A stretch of DNA of 9,850 nucleotides from contig DDPV01000018.1 in the NCBI GenBank assembly GCA_002342365.1, positions 132,115 through 141,964 on the forward strand, given 5' to 3'. This stretch comes from Burkholderiales bacterium UBA2459. Lineage in GTDB: Bacteria; Pseudomonadota; Gammaproteobacteria; Burkholderiales; Burkholderiaceae_E. Within the stretch, counting starts at the first letter, position 1, and the number at the start of each line of letters is the position of its first letter. Made by a program: the position numbers and the translations under genes. This document shows, piece by piece, positions 1 to 6,660 of the stretch. Under the pieces are notes generated by a model. It did not search any database. It saw nothing but the letters and a program-made list of their open reading frames with translations, and was not told the DNA's origin.

Positions 1-706
1 CTATGCCGCACCGGCGCGTTTCTTCCCGCTTGCCGGGAGGTTCGTGATGCCGCTTTACACATTGGCTGCCTTGCTCGCCTGTGTGGGGCTCTACATGGGG
101 TTTTTCGTCGCGCCGACCGACTGGCAGCAAGGCGAAGCCTACCGGATCATTTTCATCCACGTACCGGCAGCCTGGATGTCGATGATCATTTTTCTGGCCA
201 TGGCCTTTTGGGGTGTGCTCGCGCTGGTCTTCAAGACGAGACTCTCGGCCATGATGTTGCAAGCACTTGCGCCTACTGGTGCCTGGATGACATGTATCGC
301 GCTCTGGACCGGAGCCTTTTGGGGCAAACCCACCTGGGGTACTTATTGGGTTTGGGACGCGCGCATCACCTCGGAATTGATCCTCTTGTTTCTTTACTTC
401 GGCGTGATCGGATTGAGAGCCTCAATCGAAGACGACCGGAAAGCCGACAAGGCCTGCGCGCTGATGGCGATTGTCGGTGCGGTCAACGTCCCGATTATCT
501 ATTTCTCGGTGAAATGGTGGAACACCTTGCACCAAGGCGCCACCGTCTCAGTCACCGCAGCGCCCAAAATGGCGCAAACCATGCTGACTGCCATGCTGAT
601 CATGACCGCCGCAGCCTGGCTTTACAGCATCGCCAACAGCCTTGTTCGGGTTCGCAGCCTGATTATCGAGCGCGAGCCGCGATCGGCCTGGGATCACTGG
701 CCGTGA
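1..706 (+). CDS. ccmC: Heme handling/export protein CcmC, 5' end outside window
   Basis: Inner-membrane protein of cytochrome c maturation System I that presents heme to CcmE at the periplasmic face. The frame is open from base 2, and the residues encoded before the first apparent starts (GTG 44, ATG 47) read AAPARFFPLAGRF, matching the usual CcmC N-terminus. The true start is therefore upstream, by about seven codons compared with E. coli CcmC as I recall it. A Shine-Dalgarno-like GGGAGG at 35-40 makes ATG 47 tempting but is probably coincidental. Visible family marks are the first conserved histidine in IHVPAAW (codon 158-160), the tryptophan-rich WWD heme-handling motif ending in WVWDAR (about 320-364), and the second histidine in TLHQGAT (codon 530-532). 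Several hydrophobic segments fit the six-helix family topology. The stop overlaps ccmD by four bases. Identification is firm. Confidence 0.96.
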   Translation, partial: YAAPARFFPLAGRFVMPLYTLAALLACVGLYMGFFVAPTDWQQGEAYRIIFIHVPAAWMSMIIFLAMAFWGVLALVFKTRLSAMMLQALAPTGAWMTCIALWTGAFWGKPTWGTYWVWDARITSELILLFLYFGVIGLRASIEDDRKADKACALMAIVGAVNVPIIYFSVKWWNTLHQGATVSVTAAPKMAQTMLTAMLIMTAAAWLYSIANSLVRVRSLIIEREPRSAWDHWP

Positions 707-1017
707 AAGATCACAGCTTTTATATCCTGATGTCTTACGGGGCGTTTGCACTGGTGCTGTTAATCGAGTTATATGCATTGCGCATGCAACGAACACGGGC
801 CGTCAAGGAGGCAAAGCGCATGGATGAATCGATGGATAGCACGAGGGATGCTGAGGTGAATAGAGCGAGCGATGCCGCCGATCATGAGGCTTTGCTGGCC
901 GGAGATAACTCGATAGCGCCGCAGGCCGGCGAGAACCCGACTGCGCTGCAGGCTCGGCCCGAGAACCCGACTGCTTCCCAGCAAGCCCCCCAAGGGGCTG
1001 CTGCCAAGCCGCGATGA
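703..1017 (+). CDS. ccmD: Heme exporter protein CcmD with extended C-terminal tail
   Basis: Small single-span membrane protein that works with CcmABC to release heme-loaded CcmE. The start chosen is GTG 703, overlapping the ccmC stop as GTGA. It gives a short N-terminus, one hydrophobic helix (about residues 6-27, containing SYGAFALVLLIELYAL) and then a basic stretch RMQRTRAVKEAKR, the classic CcmD layout. ATG 730 would cut into the helix. No strong ribosome binding site is visible, so translation is probably coupled to ccmC. At 104 residues it is longer than the usual roughly 50-75. The excess is a hydrophilic tail (residues 41-104) ending in three near-repeats of about ten residues (69-98). 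The assignment rests on position, size of the core and topology, because CcmD sequences are poorly conserved. Confidence 0.85.
   Translation: MKDHSFYILMSYGAFALVLLIELYALRMQRTRAVKEAKRMDESMDSTRDAEVNRASDAADHEALLAGDNSIAPQAGENPTALQARPENPTASQQAPQGAAAKPR
903..992 (+). repeat. Tandem ~30-bp coding repeat in the ccmD tail, about three units
   Basis: Three in-frame units of about 30 bases encode DNSIAPQAGE, NPTALQARPE and NPTASQQAPQ. The last two share an exact 15-base match (930-944 and 960-974, CGAGAACCCGACTGC) exactly 30 bases apart. The first unit is more diverged. A whole-codon period means copy number could change without breaking the frame. Confidence 0.8.
979..1003 (+). promoter_or_regulatory. 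GC-rich hairpin just upstream of the ccmE start
   Basis: Bases 979-982 (CAGC) pair with 1000-1003 (GCTG), and 984-989 (AGCCCC) pair with 994-999 (GGGGCT). This gives ten pairs around a CCAA loop with one bulged A (983). It ends 10 bases before the ccmE ATG and sequesters the only G-run nearby. No T-run follows, so it is not an intrinsic terminator. A role in limiting or coupling ccmE translation is inference. Confidence 0.4.
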
Positions 1018-1484
1018 GTCCGCGACAAAAGCGACTTAGCCTGATCGCCGGACTGATCAGTGCGATTGTGGTCGCACTTGCACTGGTGCTCAACGCCTTC
1101 CAGAGCAATTTGGTGTTCTTTTTCACACCCAGCCAGGTCGCCAACGGTGAAGCGCCGCAGGGCAAGAGTTTTCGGATTGGCGGCTTGGTCGTTCCTGGCT
1201 CCTTAAAGCGTGAAGGCGATGGGATTCGGATGCAGTTTGCAGTGACCGATCAAGCGAAGACCGTCCAGGTACACTACCAGGGCATCTTGCCGGACTTGTT
1301 CAAAGAGGGTGCCGGTGTGGTCGCGCAAGGCATGATGCAAACCGACGGGCGCTTCATCGCTAAGGAAGTGCTTGCCAAACACGATGAGAACTACATGCCG
1401 CCAGAAGCTGCTGAAGCCTTGAAAAAAGCAGGGCATCCGGTTGGTGCGCCCGCACAATTTCAAAAGGCACCGACCAAGCCATGA
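1014..1484 (+). CDS. ccmE: Periplasmic heme chaperone CcmE
   Basis: Membrane-anchored periplasmic chaperone that binds heme covalently and passes it to CcmF. The protein is 156 residues, close to the usual length. It has an N-terminal signal anchor (about 8-28), then the conserved FFFTPSQV and FRIGGLVVPGS segments, a beta-barrel (OB-fold) core, and the heme-attachment motif LAKHDENYMPPE, with H123 as the covalent heme ligand and Y127 the following conserved tyrosine. The HxxxY form is the usual type, as opposed to the CxxxY variant. The ATG lies in an ATGA overlap with the ccmD stop. No clear ribosome binding site precedes it; the only G-run is inside the hairpin at 979-1003. The tail after residue 130 is hydrophilic, as in other CcmE proteins. 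It overlaps ccmF by four bases. Confidence 0.97.
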   Translation: MSPRQKRLSLIAGLISAIVVALALVLNAFQSNLVFFFTPSQVANGEAPQGKSFRIGGLVVPGSLKREGDGIRMQFAVTDQAKTVQVHYQGILPDLFKEGAGVVAQGMMQTDGRFIAKEVLAKHDENYMPPEAAEALKKAGHPVGAPAQFQKAPTKP

Positions 1485-3481
1485 CGGCTGAACTCGGCCA
1501 CCTCGCGCTTGCCCTGGCGATGCTTAGCGGACTGTGCCTTGCGGTTTTTCCCAGCCTTGGCGTGTGGAGACGCGATACGCGCCTGATGGCAATGGCCTCA
1601 CCGGTTGCCTACTGGCAGCTGCTTTTGGTGTTGATTGCCTTCGTCTGCTTGATCGAAAACTTTATCAGCCACGACTTCAGCAACCAGCTGGTTGCGAACC
1701 ACTCCAATCGTGATCTGCCTTTTTGGTACCGCGTCGCAGCCAGTTGGGGATCGCACGAGGGTTCGATGTTGTTATGGATTTTGATGCTCGCCCTGTGGAC
1801 CGCAGCGCTTGCGGCGTTTTCGGGCAAACTTCCGCAAAGCATGCGTGCGCGGGTGCTGGCGGTACTCGGTGCGGTGAGCATCGGGTTTTATCTCTTTGCC
1901 CTGCTCACGTCCAACCCTTTTGAACGCGTCGTGCCGGCGCCCATTAACGGCCGCGATCTCAATCCCCTGCTACAGGACCCGGGGATGGTGTTCCATCCAC
2001 CCCTGCTTTACATGGGCTACGTGGGTTTTGCGGTTGCTTTCGCCTTTGCCATTGCCGGTCTGATCGAAGGCCGCTTTGACAGCGCCTGGGCGCGATGGGT
2101 CAGGCCATGGACCAACATCGCCTGGGGCTTTTTGTCGCTTGGCATTTGCCTGGGTTCGTTCTGGGCTTACTATGAGCTTGGCTGGGGAGGCTGGTGGTTC
2201 TGGGATCCTGTTGAAAACGCCTCATTTATGCCCTGGCTTACCGGCACCGCGCTGATCCATTCGCTTGCAGTGACTGAAAAACGCGGCAACTTCCGTAGTT
2301 GGACGGTCTTGCTCGCGATCATGAGTTTTAGCCTGAGCCTTTTGGGAACCTTCCTGGTTCGTTCAGGGGTTTTGACCTCGGTCCATGCCTTTGCCACAGA
2401 CCCAACGCGCGGCGTGTTCATCCTGATTTTTCTTTGTATCGTGATCGGCGGCTCGCTCAGCCTTTATGCGCTCCGAGCTCATACGGTGCACAGCAGCCAA
2501 GCTTACGGTTTGCTATCGCGCGAGTCGATGCTGTTAGCAAACAACATCGTGATGGTGGTTGCCATGTTTGCAGTGCTGTTGGGAACGCTCTATCCCTTGG
2601 CACTCGATAGCCTCGATCTGGGCAAGATTTCGGTAGGCCCGCCCTATTTCGATGCAGTTTTTGTACCCTTGATGCTGCCGGCCTTGTTCCTGATGGCAAT
2701 CGGGCCTTTGTCTCGCTGGCGCGATACGCCGATGCTGCCTCTGATCGACCGTATGCGCTGGGCCTTTGCCGCCAGCCTGCTGATCGCGCTCCTCTTGCCT
2801 TTCACTGCCTCGGAGGACTACAAGCCGATGACGGCGCTTGGACTCTGGCTGGCTTTGTGGATTGCAGCTGCGGTGCTCTTGAATGCGGCTGAAAACATGA
2901 AGTCACCCAGCGCCCGCATGGATGCCTCCAGACTGCTGCTGCAGCCAGGATCGTGGTGGGGCATGCAGCTTGCGCACCTTGGGGTTGCCAGCTTCGTGAT
3001 GGGGGTAAGTCTTGTTAACAGTTACGAAATCGAGATCGAAAAGAAGTTGGCGCCGGGCGATGTTCTGAAAATCGACAAAGACCTGAGCCTGCGTTATGCC
3101 GAAACCTTGCAGCGTCGCGGACCGAATTACGAGGCGATACAGGTCCGTTTTGAATTGCTTGAGGGTCAACGCGTCGTTGGCGAGCTAAGGCCTGAAAAAC
3201 GGCGCTACAACAGCTCGAAAATGGTGATGACTGAGGCGGGCATTCGCCGCAGTCTGCTCGGCGATCTCTATATCGCGCTGGGCGAGGCCCACGGCGATGG
3301 CTGGCTGACGAGGGTTCAGCGAAAACCGGCAGTCAATTGGATCTGGATTGGTGTGCTGATGATGGGACTGGGTGGTTTTTGGGCAGCGGGTGATGCACGC
3401 TATCGACGAAGCCCTGTCACCCGATTCGCTGCACCCGGCTTGCATCAGGCAAGCAGCAAAGCCGAGGGACAGACCGGATGA
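1481..3481 (+). CDS. ccmF: Cytochrome c heme lyase subunit CcmF
   Basis: Large polytopic inner-membrane protein that takes heme from CcmE and, with CcmH, ligates it to the CxxCH of apocytochrome c. The length is 666 residues, near the E. coli size of about 647. The WWD domain is clear, with GWGGWWFWDPVENASFMPWL at about 234-253. The four histidines expected to ligate heme are present: H172 in FHPPLLYMGY, H260 in LIHS, H302 in SVHAFATDPTRG and H499 in LAHLGVA. Many hydrophobic helices fill the protein, and a large periplasmic domain lies near the C-terminus (about 510-615) before a final helix. The start is an ATGA overlap with ccmE, with a modest AAAAGG about 13 bases upstream. Nothing looks truncated or frameshifted. 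Confidence 0.98.
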   Translation: MTAELGHLALALAMLSGLCLAVFPSLGVWRRDTRLMAMASPVAYWQLLLVLIAFVCLIENFISHDFSNQLVANHSNRDLPFWYRVAASWGSHEGSMLLWILMLALWTAALAAFSGKLPQSMRARVLAVLGAVSIGFYLFALLTSNPFERVVPAPINGRDLNPLLQDPGMVFHPPLLYMGYVGFAVAFAFAIAGLIEGRFDSAWARWVRPWTNIAWGFLSLGICLGSFWAYYELGWGGWWFWDPVENASFMPWLTGTALIHSLAVTEKRGNFRSWTVLLAIMSFSLSLLGTFLVRSGVLTSVHAFATDPTRGVFILIFLCIVIGGSLSLYALRAHTVHSSQAYGLLSRESMLLANNIVMVVAMFAVLLGTLYPLALDSLDLGKISVGPPYFDAVFVPLMLPALFLMAIGPLSRWRDTPMLPLIDRMRWAFAASLLIALLLPFTASEDYKPMTALGLWLALWIAAAVLLNAAENMKSPSARMDASRLLLQPGSWWGMQLAHLGVASFVMGVSLVNSYEIEIEKKLAPGDVLKIDKDLSLRYAETLQRRGPNYEAIQVRFELLEGQRVVGELRPEKRRYNSSKMVMTEAGIRRSLLGDLYIALGEAHGDGWLTRVQRKPAVNWIWIGVLMMGLGGFWAAGDARYRRSPVTRFAAPGLHQASSKAEGQTG

Positions 3482-4020
3482 GCCGGTGGCTGCGGGCGGG
3501 TTTGCCGCTTCTTGTGTTTTTGCTGATTGCTTTCTTCTTGCTCAAGGGATTGGACCGAAATCCCCGCGAAATTCCCTCAGCGCTTCTCAACCGGGCCGCA
3601 CCCACCGGGGCACTTGCAAACCTGAGTCCTCTTGAGGGGTTTGAGCATCCGCTGCAGTTTCAGGAACTCAGCGGTCAGGTGTGGATGCTTAACGTCTGGG
3701 GATCCTGGTGCAGCGGTTGCCAAATCGAACATCCCTTGCTCAATCACATGGCGCAAGAGCGCTTGCTGCCGATTGTCGGCTTGGCGTGGAAGGATGCGCC
3801 TGCGCAGTCAAAGCAGTGGCTCTCCCGTCTGGGTAATCCTTATGCAACGGTGCTGATGGATTTGCAAGGCAAGGCGGCGATTGAATGGGGCGTTTACGGT
3901 GCACCGGAAACTTTTTTGATCGATAAAACCAATACGATCCGATTCAAGCATGTGGGACCCCTGACGGCTGAGGTAATCGACCGGCAGCTGCGCCCGATGA
4001 TTGAGCGCCTGAAGCAGTGA
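3478..4020 (+). CDS. ccmG: Periplasmic thiol:disulfide oxidoreductase CcmG/DsbE
   Basis: Membrane-tethered thioredoxin-fold reductase that keeps the apocytochrome CxxCH and CcmH cysteines reduced. The protein is 180 residues: an N-terminal anchor (about 6-23), then a thioredoxin domain. The active site is W77-C78-S-G-C81 inside LNVWGSWCSGCQIEHP. The cis-proline loop VYGAPETFLID (about 139-149) is highly typical of CcmG. The dipeptide between the cysteines is Ser-Gly, whereas E. coli has Pro-Thr, as I recall it. The start is an ATGA overlap with ccmF, preceded by a good ribosome binding site, GAGGGA at 3464-3469. The stop at 4018-4020 is embedded in GTGA but the next gene does not use that GTG. 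Confidence 0.95.
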   Translation: MSRWLRAGLPLLVFLLIAFFLLKGLDRNPREIPSALLNRAAPTGALANLSPLEGFEHPLQFQELSGQVWMLNVWGSWCSGCQIEHPLLNHMAQERLLPIVGLAWKDAPAQSKQWLSRLGNPYATVLMDLQGKAAIEWGVYGAPETFLIDKTNTIRFKHVGPLTAEVIDRQLRPMIERLKQ

Positions 4021-4039
4021 ACATCGCAGGCAGCAGACC

Positions 4040-4510
4040 ATGAGTCAGCCGGTTCCCAACACGCTTGAGCCTGTTGCGCTCGACGAGGCGCAAACACAGC
4101 GCTTGCGCAAGCTCTACGGTGAAATCCGCTGCCTCGTCTGCCAGAACCAAAGCCTTGCCGACTCGGCTGCGGACCTGGCGATTGACCTGCGCCACGAGGT
4201 GCAAAGCCAACTCGCCAAGGGTTCGAGTGACGAGCAGATCAAGCGCTGGCTTGTCGAACGGTACGGCGACTTTGTGCTCTACAGGCCCCAGATGCAGGCG
4301 ACAACCGCCATTTTGTGGCTAGGGCCATTTGTCGGTTTAGCCGCGGGCGCGTTAGTTTGGAGGCTCGTCCAACGCAAAAGGCAAATCGCGGCAATGGCGC
4401 CGCAAGACCAAGCTGCTCAGGCAGACGGTTTTGCTAGGGCAGGACGCGAAGCATCGCTACAACGCGCCAAACGGTTGCTCAACACAGACGACGACGCAAG
4501 AGCGGGCTAG
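4040..4510 (+). CDS. ccmH: Cytochrome c maturation protein CcmH, no visible signal peptide
   Basis: Thiol protein of the heme-ligation complex that handles the apocytochrome cysteines. It is 156 residues. The N-terminal three-helix domain holds the family motif IRCLVCQNQSLADS, with C31 and C34, followed by ATG-proximal hallmarks DLRHEV and RYGDFVLYRP. One membrane helix (about 90-109) is followed by basic residues and a hydrophilic tail to 156. Unusually, nothing hydrophobic precedes the domain: it begins MSQPVPNTLEPVALDE, and the frame closes at TGA 4010-4012 with no usable upstream start, so the usual cleavable signal is absent as sequenced. The ATG follows ccmG by 19 bases with only a weak GGCAG upstream. 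The family call is firm; export and function are uncertain. Confidence 0.92.
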   Translation: MSQPVPNTLEPVALDEAQTQRLRKLYGEIRCLVCQNQSLADSAADLAIDLRHEVQSQLAKGSSDEQIKRWLVERYGDFVLYRPQMQATTAILWLGPFVGLAAGALVWRLVQRKRQIAAMAPQDQAAQADGFARAGREASLQRAKRLLNTDDDARAG

Positions 4511-4534
4511 CGCTCTCAACAGGGGAAAGATGGT

Positions 4535-5236
4535 ATGAACGCTGAAACGCAAACCAGCTTGTATCTCGATAGCTCGGATCAGACGCCCACCGATACGCGT
4601 CGACGCCTTTGCCTGTCGGCCGTGGCCGCAGCAGCGCTTGGGTCAAGCTTTGGCCTTGCGGGCTGCGCCAGTCCGCAACTCGCACTCGAGTGGCGCGACG
4701 AAGCAGTCAAGCCGGTCACCGCCTCCAAGATCATCATCCTCGCTCAGCATCCGGATGTGGTGATTGAACGGGTGTGCGAGGATCTGATGAGTGAGGCGAT
4801 CGGTAAGGCTGGCGTTGCAGCCGTCGCTGGATGGCGATTGCTGCCAGAGCGAAGCGGGCCGCCGGATGAACAAAGTCTTCAACTCGCTGTCACGCAATCC
4901 AAGGCCAGTCACGTCTTGTTGATACAAACCTTGCCGCCGCAGCAAAGCAGCCAGTTAGCGCCGATCACGCACACCGGGCTTGGCTACTGGGGTCCCTACC
5001 GTCGCTGGTACGGCTACGGACGTTCTCGATTTTATGGCGGAACAGTGTGGGCGCAAGTGCCAGTCACCACCATCACCACCTCAGCTAGCCTCTATGAAGC
5101 GGGCAGCAAGCGGATGCTATGGGGTGCAAGCCATGTCAGCAGCAACACCTATAACCTCAGGCCTGACCTTGAAGGCATGGTTGCAGCTTTTTTGCAGGGA
5201 CTTCGCAGCCGGCAATGGCTTCCGCCCGCCGCCTAA
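4535..5236 (+). CDS. Predicted lipoprotein with twin-arginine-like signal, function unknown
   Basis: A 233-residue protein I cannot name. It has a hydrophilic leader (1-20), then TRRRLCLSAVAAAALG and a lipobox LAGC, with C44 as the likely lipidated cysteine. The R-R-x-hydrophobic pattern resembles a Tat signal, though Sec export is possible. The mature part has a strand-helix opening (KIIILAQHPDVVIERV, then CEDLMSEAIGKAG), a second segment SHVLLIQTL, a Gly/Tyr/Trp/Arg-rich loop (about 148-170) and a closing strand pair with SASLYEAGSKRMLWGAS. This resembles uncharacterised proteobacterial lipoproteins that share a hydrophobic strand followed by an E-D helix, but I cannot assign a family. AGGGGA at 4521-4526 is a well-placed ribosome binding site. 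It sits 24 bases after ccmH, so co-transcription with ccm is likely. Its stop overlaps that of the converging scoB. Confidence 0.85.
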   Translation: MNAETQTSLYLDSSDQTPTDTRRRLCLSAVAAAALGSSFGLAGCASPQLALEWRDEAVKPVTASKIIILAQHPDVVIERVCEDLMSEAIGKAGVAAVAGWRLLPERSGPPDEQSLQLAVTQSKASHVLLIQTLPPQQSSQLAPITHTGLGYWGPYRRWYGYGRSRFYGGTVWAQVPVTTITTSASLYEAGSKRMLWGASHVSSNTYNLRPDLEGMVAAFLQGLRSRQWLPPAA

Positions 5237-5874
5237 ATGATTAAGGCTGCGCCGGTCTTGCTTTGAACCAGCGCCGCCGAGATATCCGGTGCGCATTCGA
5301 TCAGTTTCAAACCGTCTGGGGTGACGTCGATCACCGCCAGGTCGGTAATCATCCGATTCACAACCGCCACCCCGGTCAGTGGCAGGCTGCACTGCTCGAG
5401 GATTTTTAAATCTTCGCCACCATCTTTACGCTTTGCGGTGTGTTCCATCAGGACCAAGACCCGCCCGACGCCGGCTACAAGATCCATCGCACCACCCATA
5501 CCCTTCACCATCTTGCCTGGAATCATCCAGTTGGCCAGATCACCCCTGGCACTTACTTGCATCGCACCGAGAATGGCCAGGTTGATTTTCCCGCCGCGAA
5601 TCATGGCAAAAGAATCGGCCGAGGAAAAAATCGCCGAGCCGGGCAAGGTGGTCACCGTCTGCTTGCCCGCGTTGATCATATCCGGATCGACTTCCGACTC
5701 ACGCGGAAACGGCCCGATCCCAAGCAGTCCATTCTCACTCTGAAGCCAGACTTCCATCTCTGGCGGAACATGATTGGCGACCAGCGTTGGCAGGCCAATC
5801 CCAAGATTGACGTAGAAGCCATCTTGCAGTTCTTGTGCAGCGCGCGCTGCCATTTCATCGCGTGTCCAGGCCAT
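5233..5874 (-). CDS. scoB: 3-oxoacid CoA-transferase subunit B
   Basis: Beta subunit of the CoA-transferase that moves CoA from succinyl-CoA to acetoacetate or a similar 3-oxoacid, allowing use of ketone bodies or branched degradation products. The 213 residues match the family length. The catalytic glutamate is E47 in LQSENGLLGIGP, where the acyl-CoA intermediate forms, and the preceding NLGIGLPTLVA is also typical. I chose ATG 5874 because it gives the usual N-terminus MAWTRDEMAARAA and has a ribosome binding site (complement of 5881-5885, GGGAG) six or seven bases upstream. The frame extends to 5922, but those residues are unconserved and overlap scoA. It follows scoA by 19 bases. Exact substrate cannot be read from sequence alone. 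Confidence 0.95.
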   Translation of the reverse strand: MAWTRDEMAARAAQELQDGFYVNLGIGLPTLVANHVPPEMEVWLQSENGLLGIGPFPRESEVDPDMINAGKQTVTTLPGSAIFSSADSFAMIRGGKINLAILGAMQVSARGDLANWMIPGKMVKGMGGAMDLVAGVGRVLVLMEHTAKRKDGGEDLKILEQCSLPLTGVAVVNRMITDLAVIDVTPDGLKLIECAPDISAALVQSKTGAALII

Positions 5875-5893
5875 CGCTGACTCCCTGTGCTGA

Positions 5894-6592
5894 TTAGTCC
5901 GGACGCGTTGTCCGTTGCTCAATACGTTTTTCGGGTGAAGGGTTCACAACAATCCGGTGCACGAAAATCCCTGGCAAATGGATCTGATCAGGGTCGAGTG
6001 CGCCGGTGTCGACCAGTTGCTCGACCTCAACGACGGTCAAACGGCCCGCCATAGCCACGTTCGGATTAAAGTTTCGCGCAGTGCGGCGAAACATGAGATT
6101 GCCAGCCCGGTCGGCAATATGCGCCTTCACAAGCGACAGATCCGGAACCAGAGCGCGCTCCAGAACGTAGTCCTCCCCGTCGAACTGCTTGATCTCTTTA
6201 CCTTCGGCAACCAGGGTGCCAACGCCGGTGCGGGTGTAAAACGCCGGTATTCCAGCGCCGCCGGCGCGCAATTTTTCGGCCAGCGTGCCCTGCGGGGTGA
6301 ATTCAAGCTCAAGTTCACCGGCGAGGTACTGACGCTCAAACTCTTTGTTCTCGCCGACATAACTGGCAATCATTTTGCGGATCTGCCGGGTGGCGAGCAG
6401 CAAGCCTAAACCGAATCCGTCCACACCGGCGTTGTTCGATATCGCCGTAAGCTCACGAACGCCCAAATCACGAATCGCAGCAATCAAGGCTTCCGGAATA
6501 CCACATAAACCAAAACCGCCGACCGCAAGGGTCTGACCGTCGCGCGCAATGTCCTCAAGTGCGGCTTTCGCGCTGGGATAGAGCTTATTCAT
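5894..6592 (-). CDS. scoA: 3-oxoacid CoA-transferase subunit A
   Basis: Alpha subunit of the same CoA-transferase, acting with ScoB in the cytoplasm. It is 232 residues, the normal size. Family signatures are GGFGLCGIPEALI (25-37, the glycine-rich CoA-binding loop), SNNAGVDGFGLGLLL (52-66), GELELEFTPQGTLAEKLRAGG, and PAFYTRTGVGT (116-126). I chose ATG 6592, which gives MNKLYPSAKAAL, the typical N-terminus, with GGGGA six bases upstream. The frame stays open to 6664, but the added residues look like translated leader. The gene heads a two-gene unit with scoB. Both genes are intact, so a functional enzyme is expected. The family also includes close relatives acting on other 3-oxoacids, such as 3-oxoadipate, so the substrate remains open. 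Confidence 0.95.
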   Translation of the reverse strand: MNKLYPSAKAALEDIARDGQTLAVGGFGLCGIPEALIAAIRDLGVRELTAISNNAGVDGFGLGLLLATRQIRKMIASYVGENKEFERQYLAGELELEFTPQGTLAEKLRAGGAGIPAFYTRTGVGTLVAEGKEIKQFDGEDYVLERALVPDLSLVKAHIADRAGNLMFRRTARNFNPNVAMAGRLTVVEVEQLVDTGALDPDQIHLPGIFVHRIVVNPSPEKRIEQRTTRPD

Positions 6593-6617
6593 CACAAATC
6601 CCCAAAAGTAGAGACTG

Positions 6618-6650
6618 ATTGTAGCCTTGCTTCCATCAAGCGATACCCAC
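6618..6650 (-). promoter_or_regulatory. Possible scoAB promoter
   Basis: On the minus strand the 68-base gap upstream of scoA contains TACAAT (complement of 6618-6623), one base from the sigma-70 -10 consensus. It is placed to give a leader of about 18 bases before ATG 6592. No good -35 lies at 16-18 bases; a TTGATG is only 10 bases away. The call is weak and rests mainly on the -10 element and the gene spacing. Confidence 0.3.
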
Positions 6651-6660
6651 CCCGCAGCGC

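Noticed and set aside
44..49. GTG 44 or ATG 47 as the start of ccmC, with GGGAGG upstream
   Set aside because: The same frame is open to the window edge and encodes residues matching the conserved CcmC N-terminus, so the gene is cut by the window.
208..702. Open frame upstream of ccmD in the ccmD frame
   Set aside because: It lies inside ccmC in another frame and its translation is Arg-rich with no family features; only the part from GTG 703 looks like CcmD.
903..992. CRISPR-like or regulatory repeat array
   Set aside because: The 30-base repeats are contiguous, in frame and diverged, with no spacers; they are coding repeats in ccmD.
5875..5922. Longer N-terminus for scoB
   Set aside because: The added 16 residues are not conserved and would overlap scoA; ATG 5874 has the ribosome binding site.
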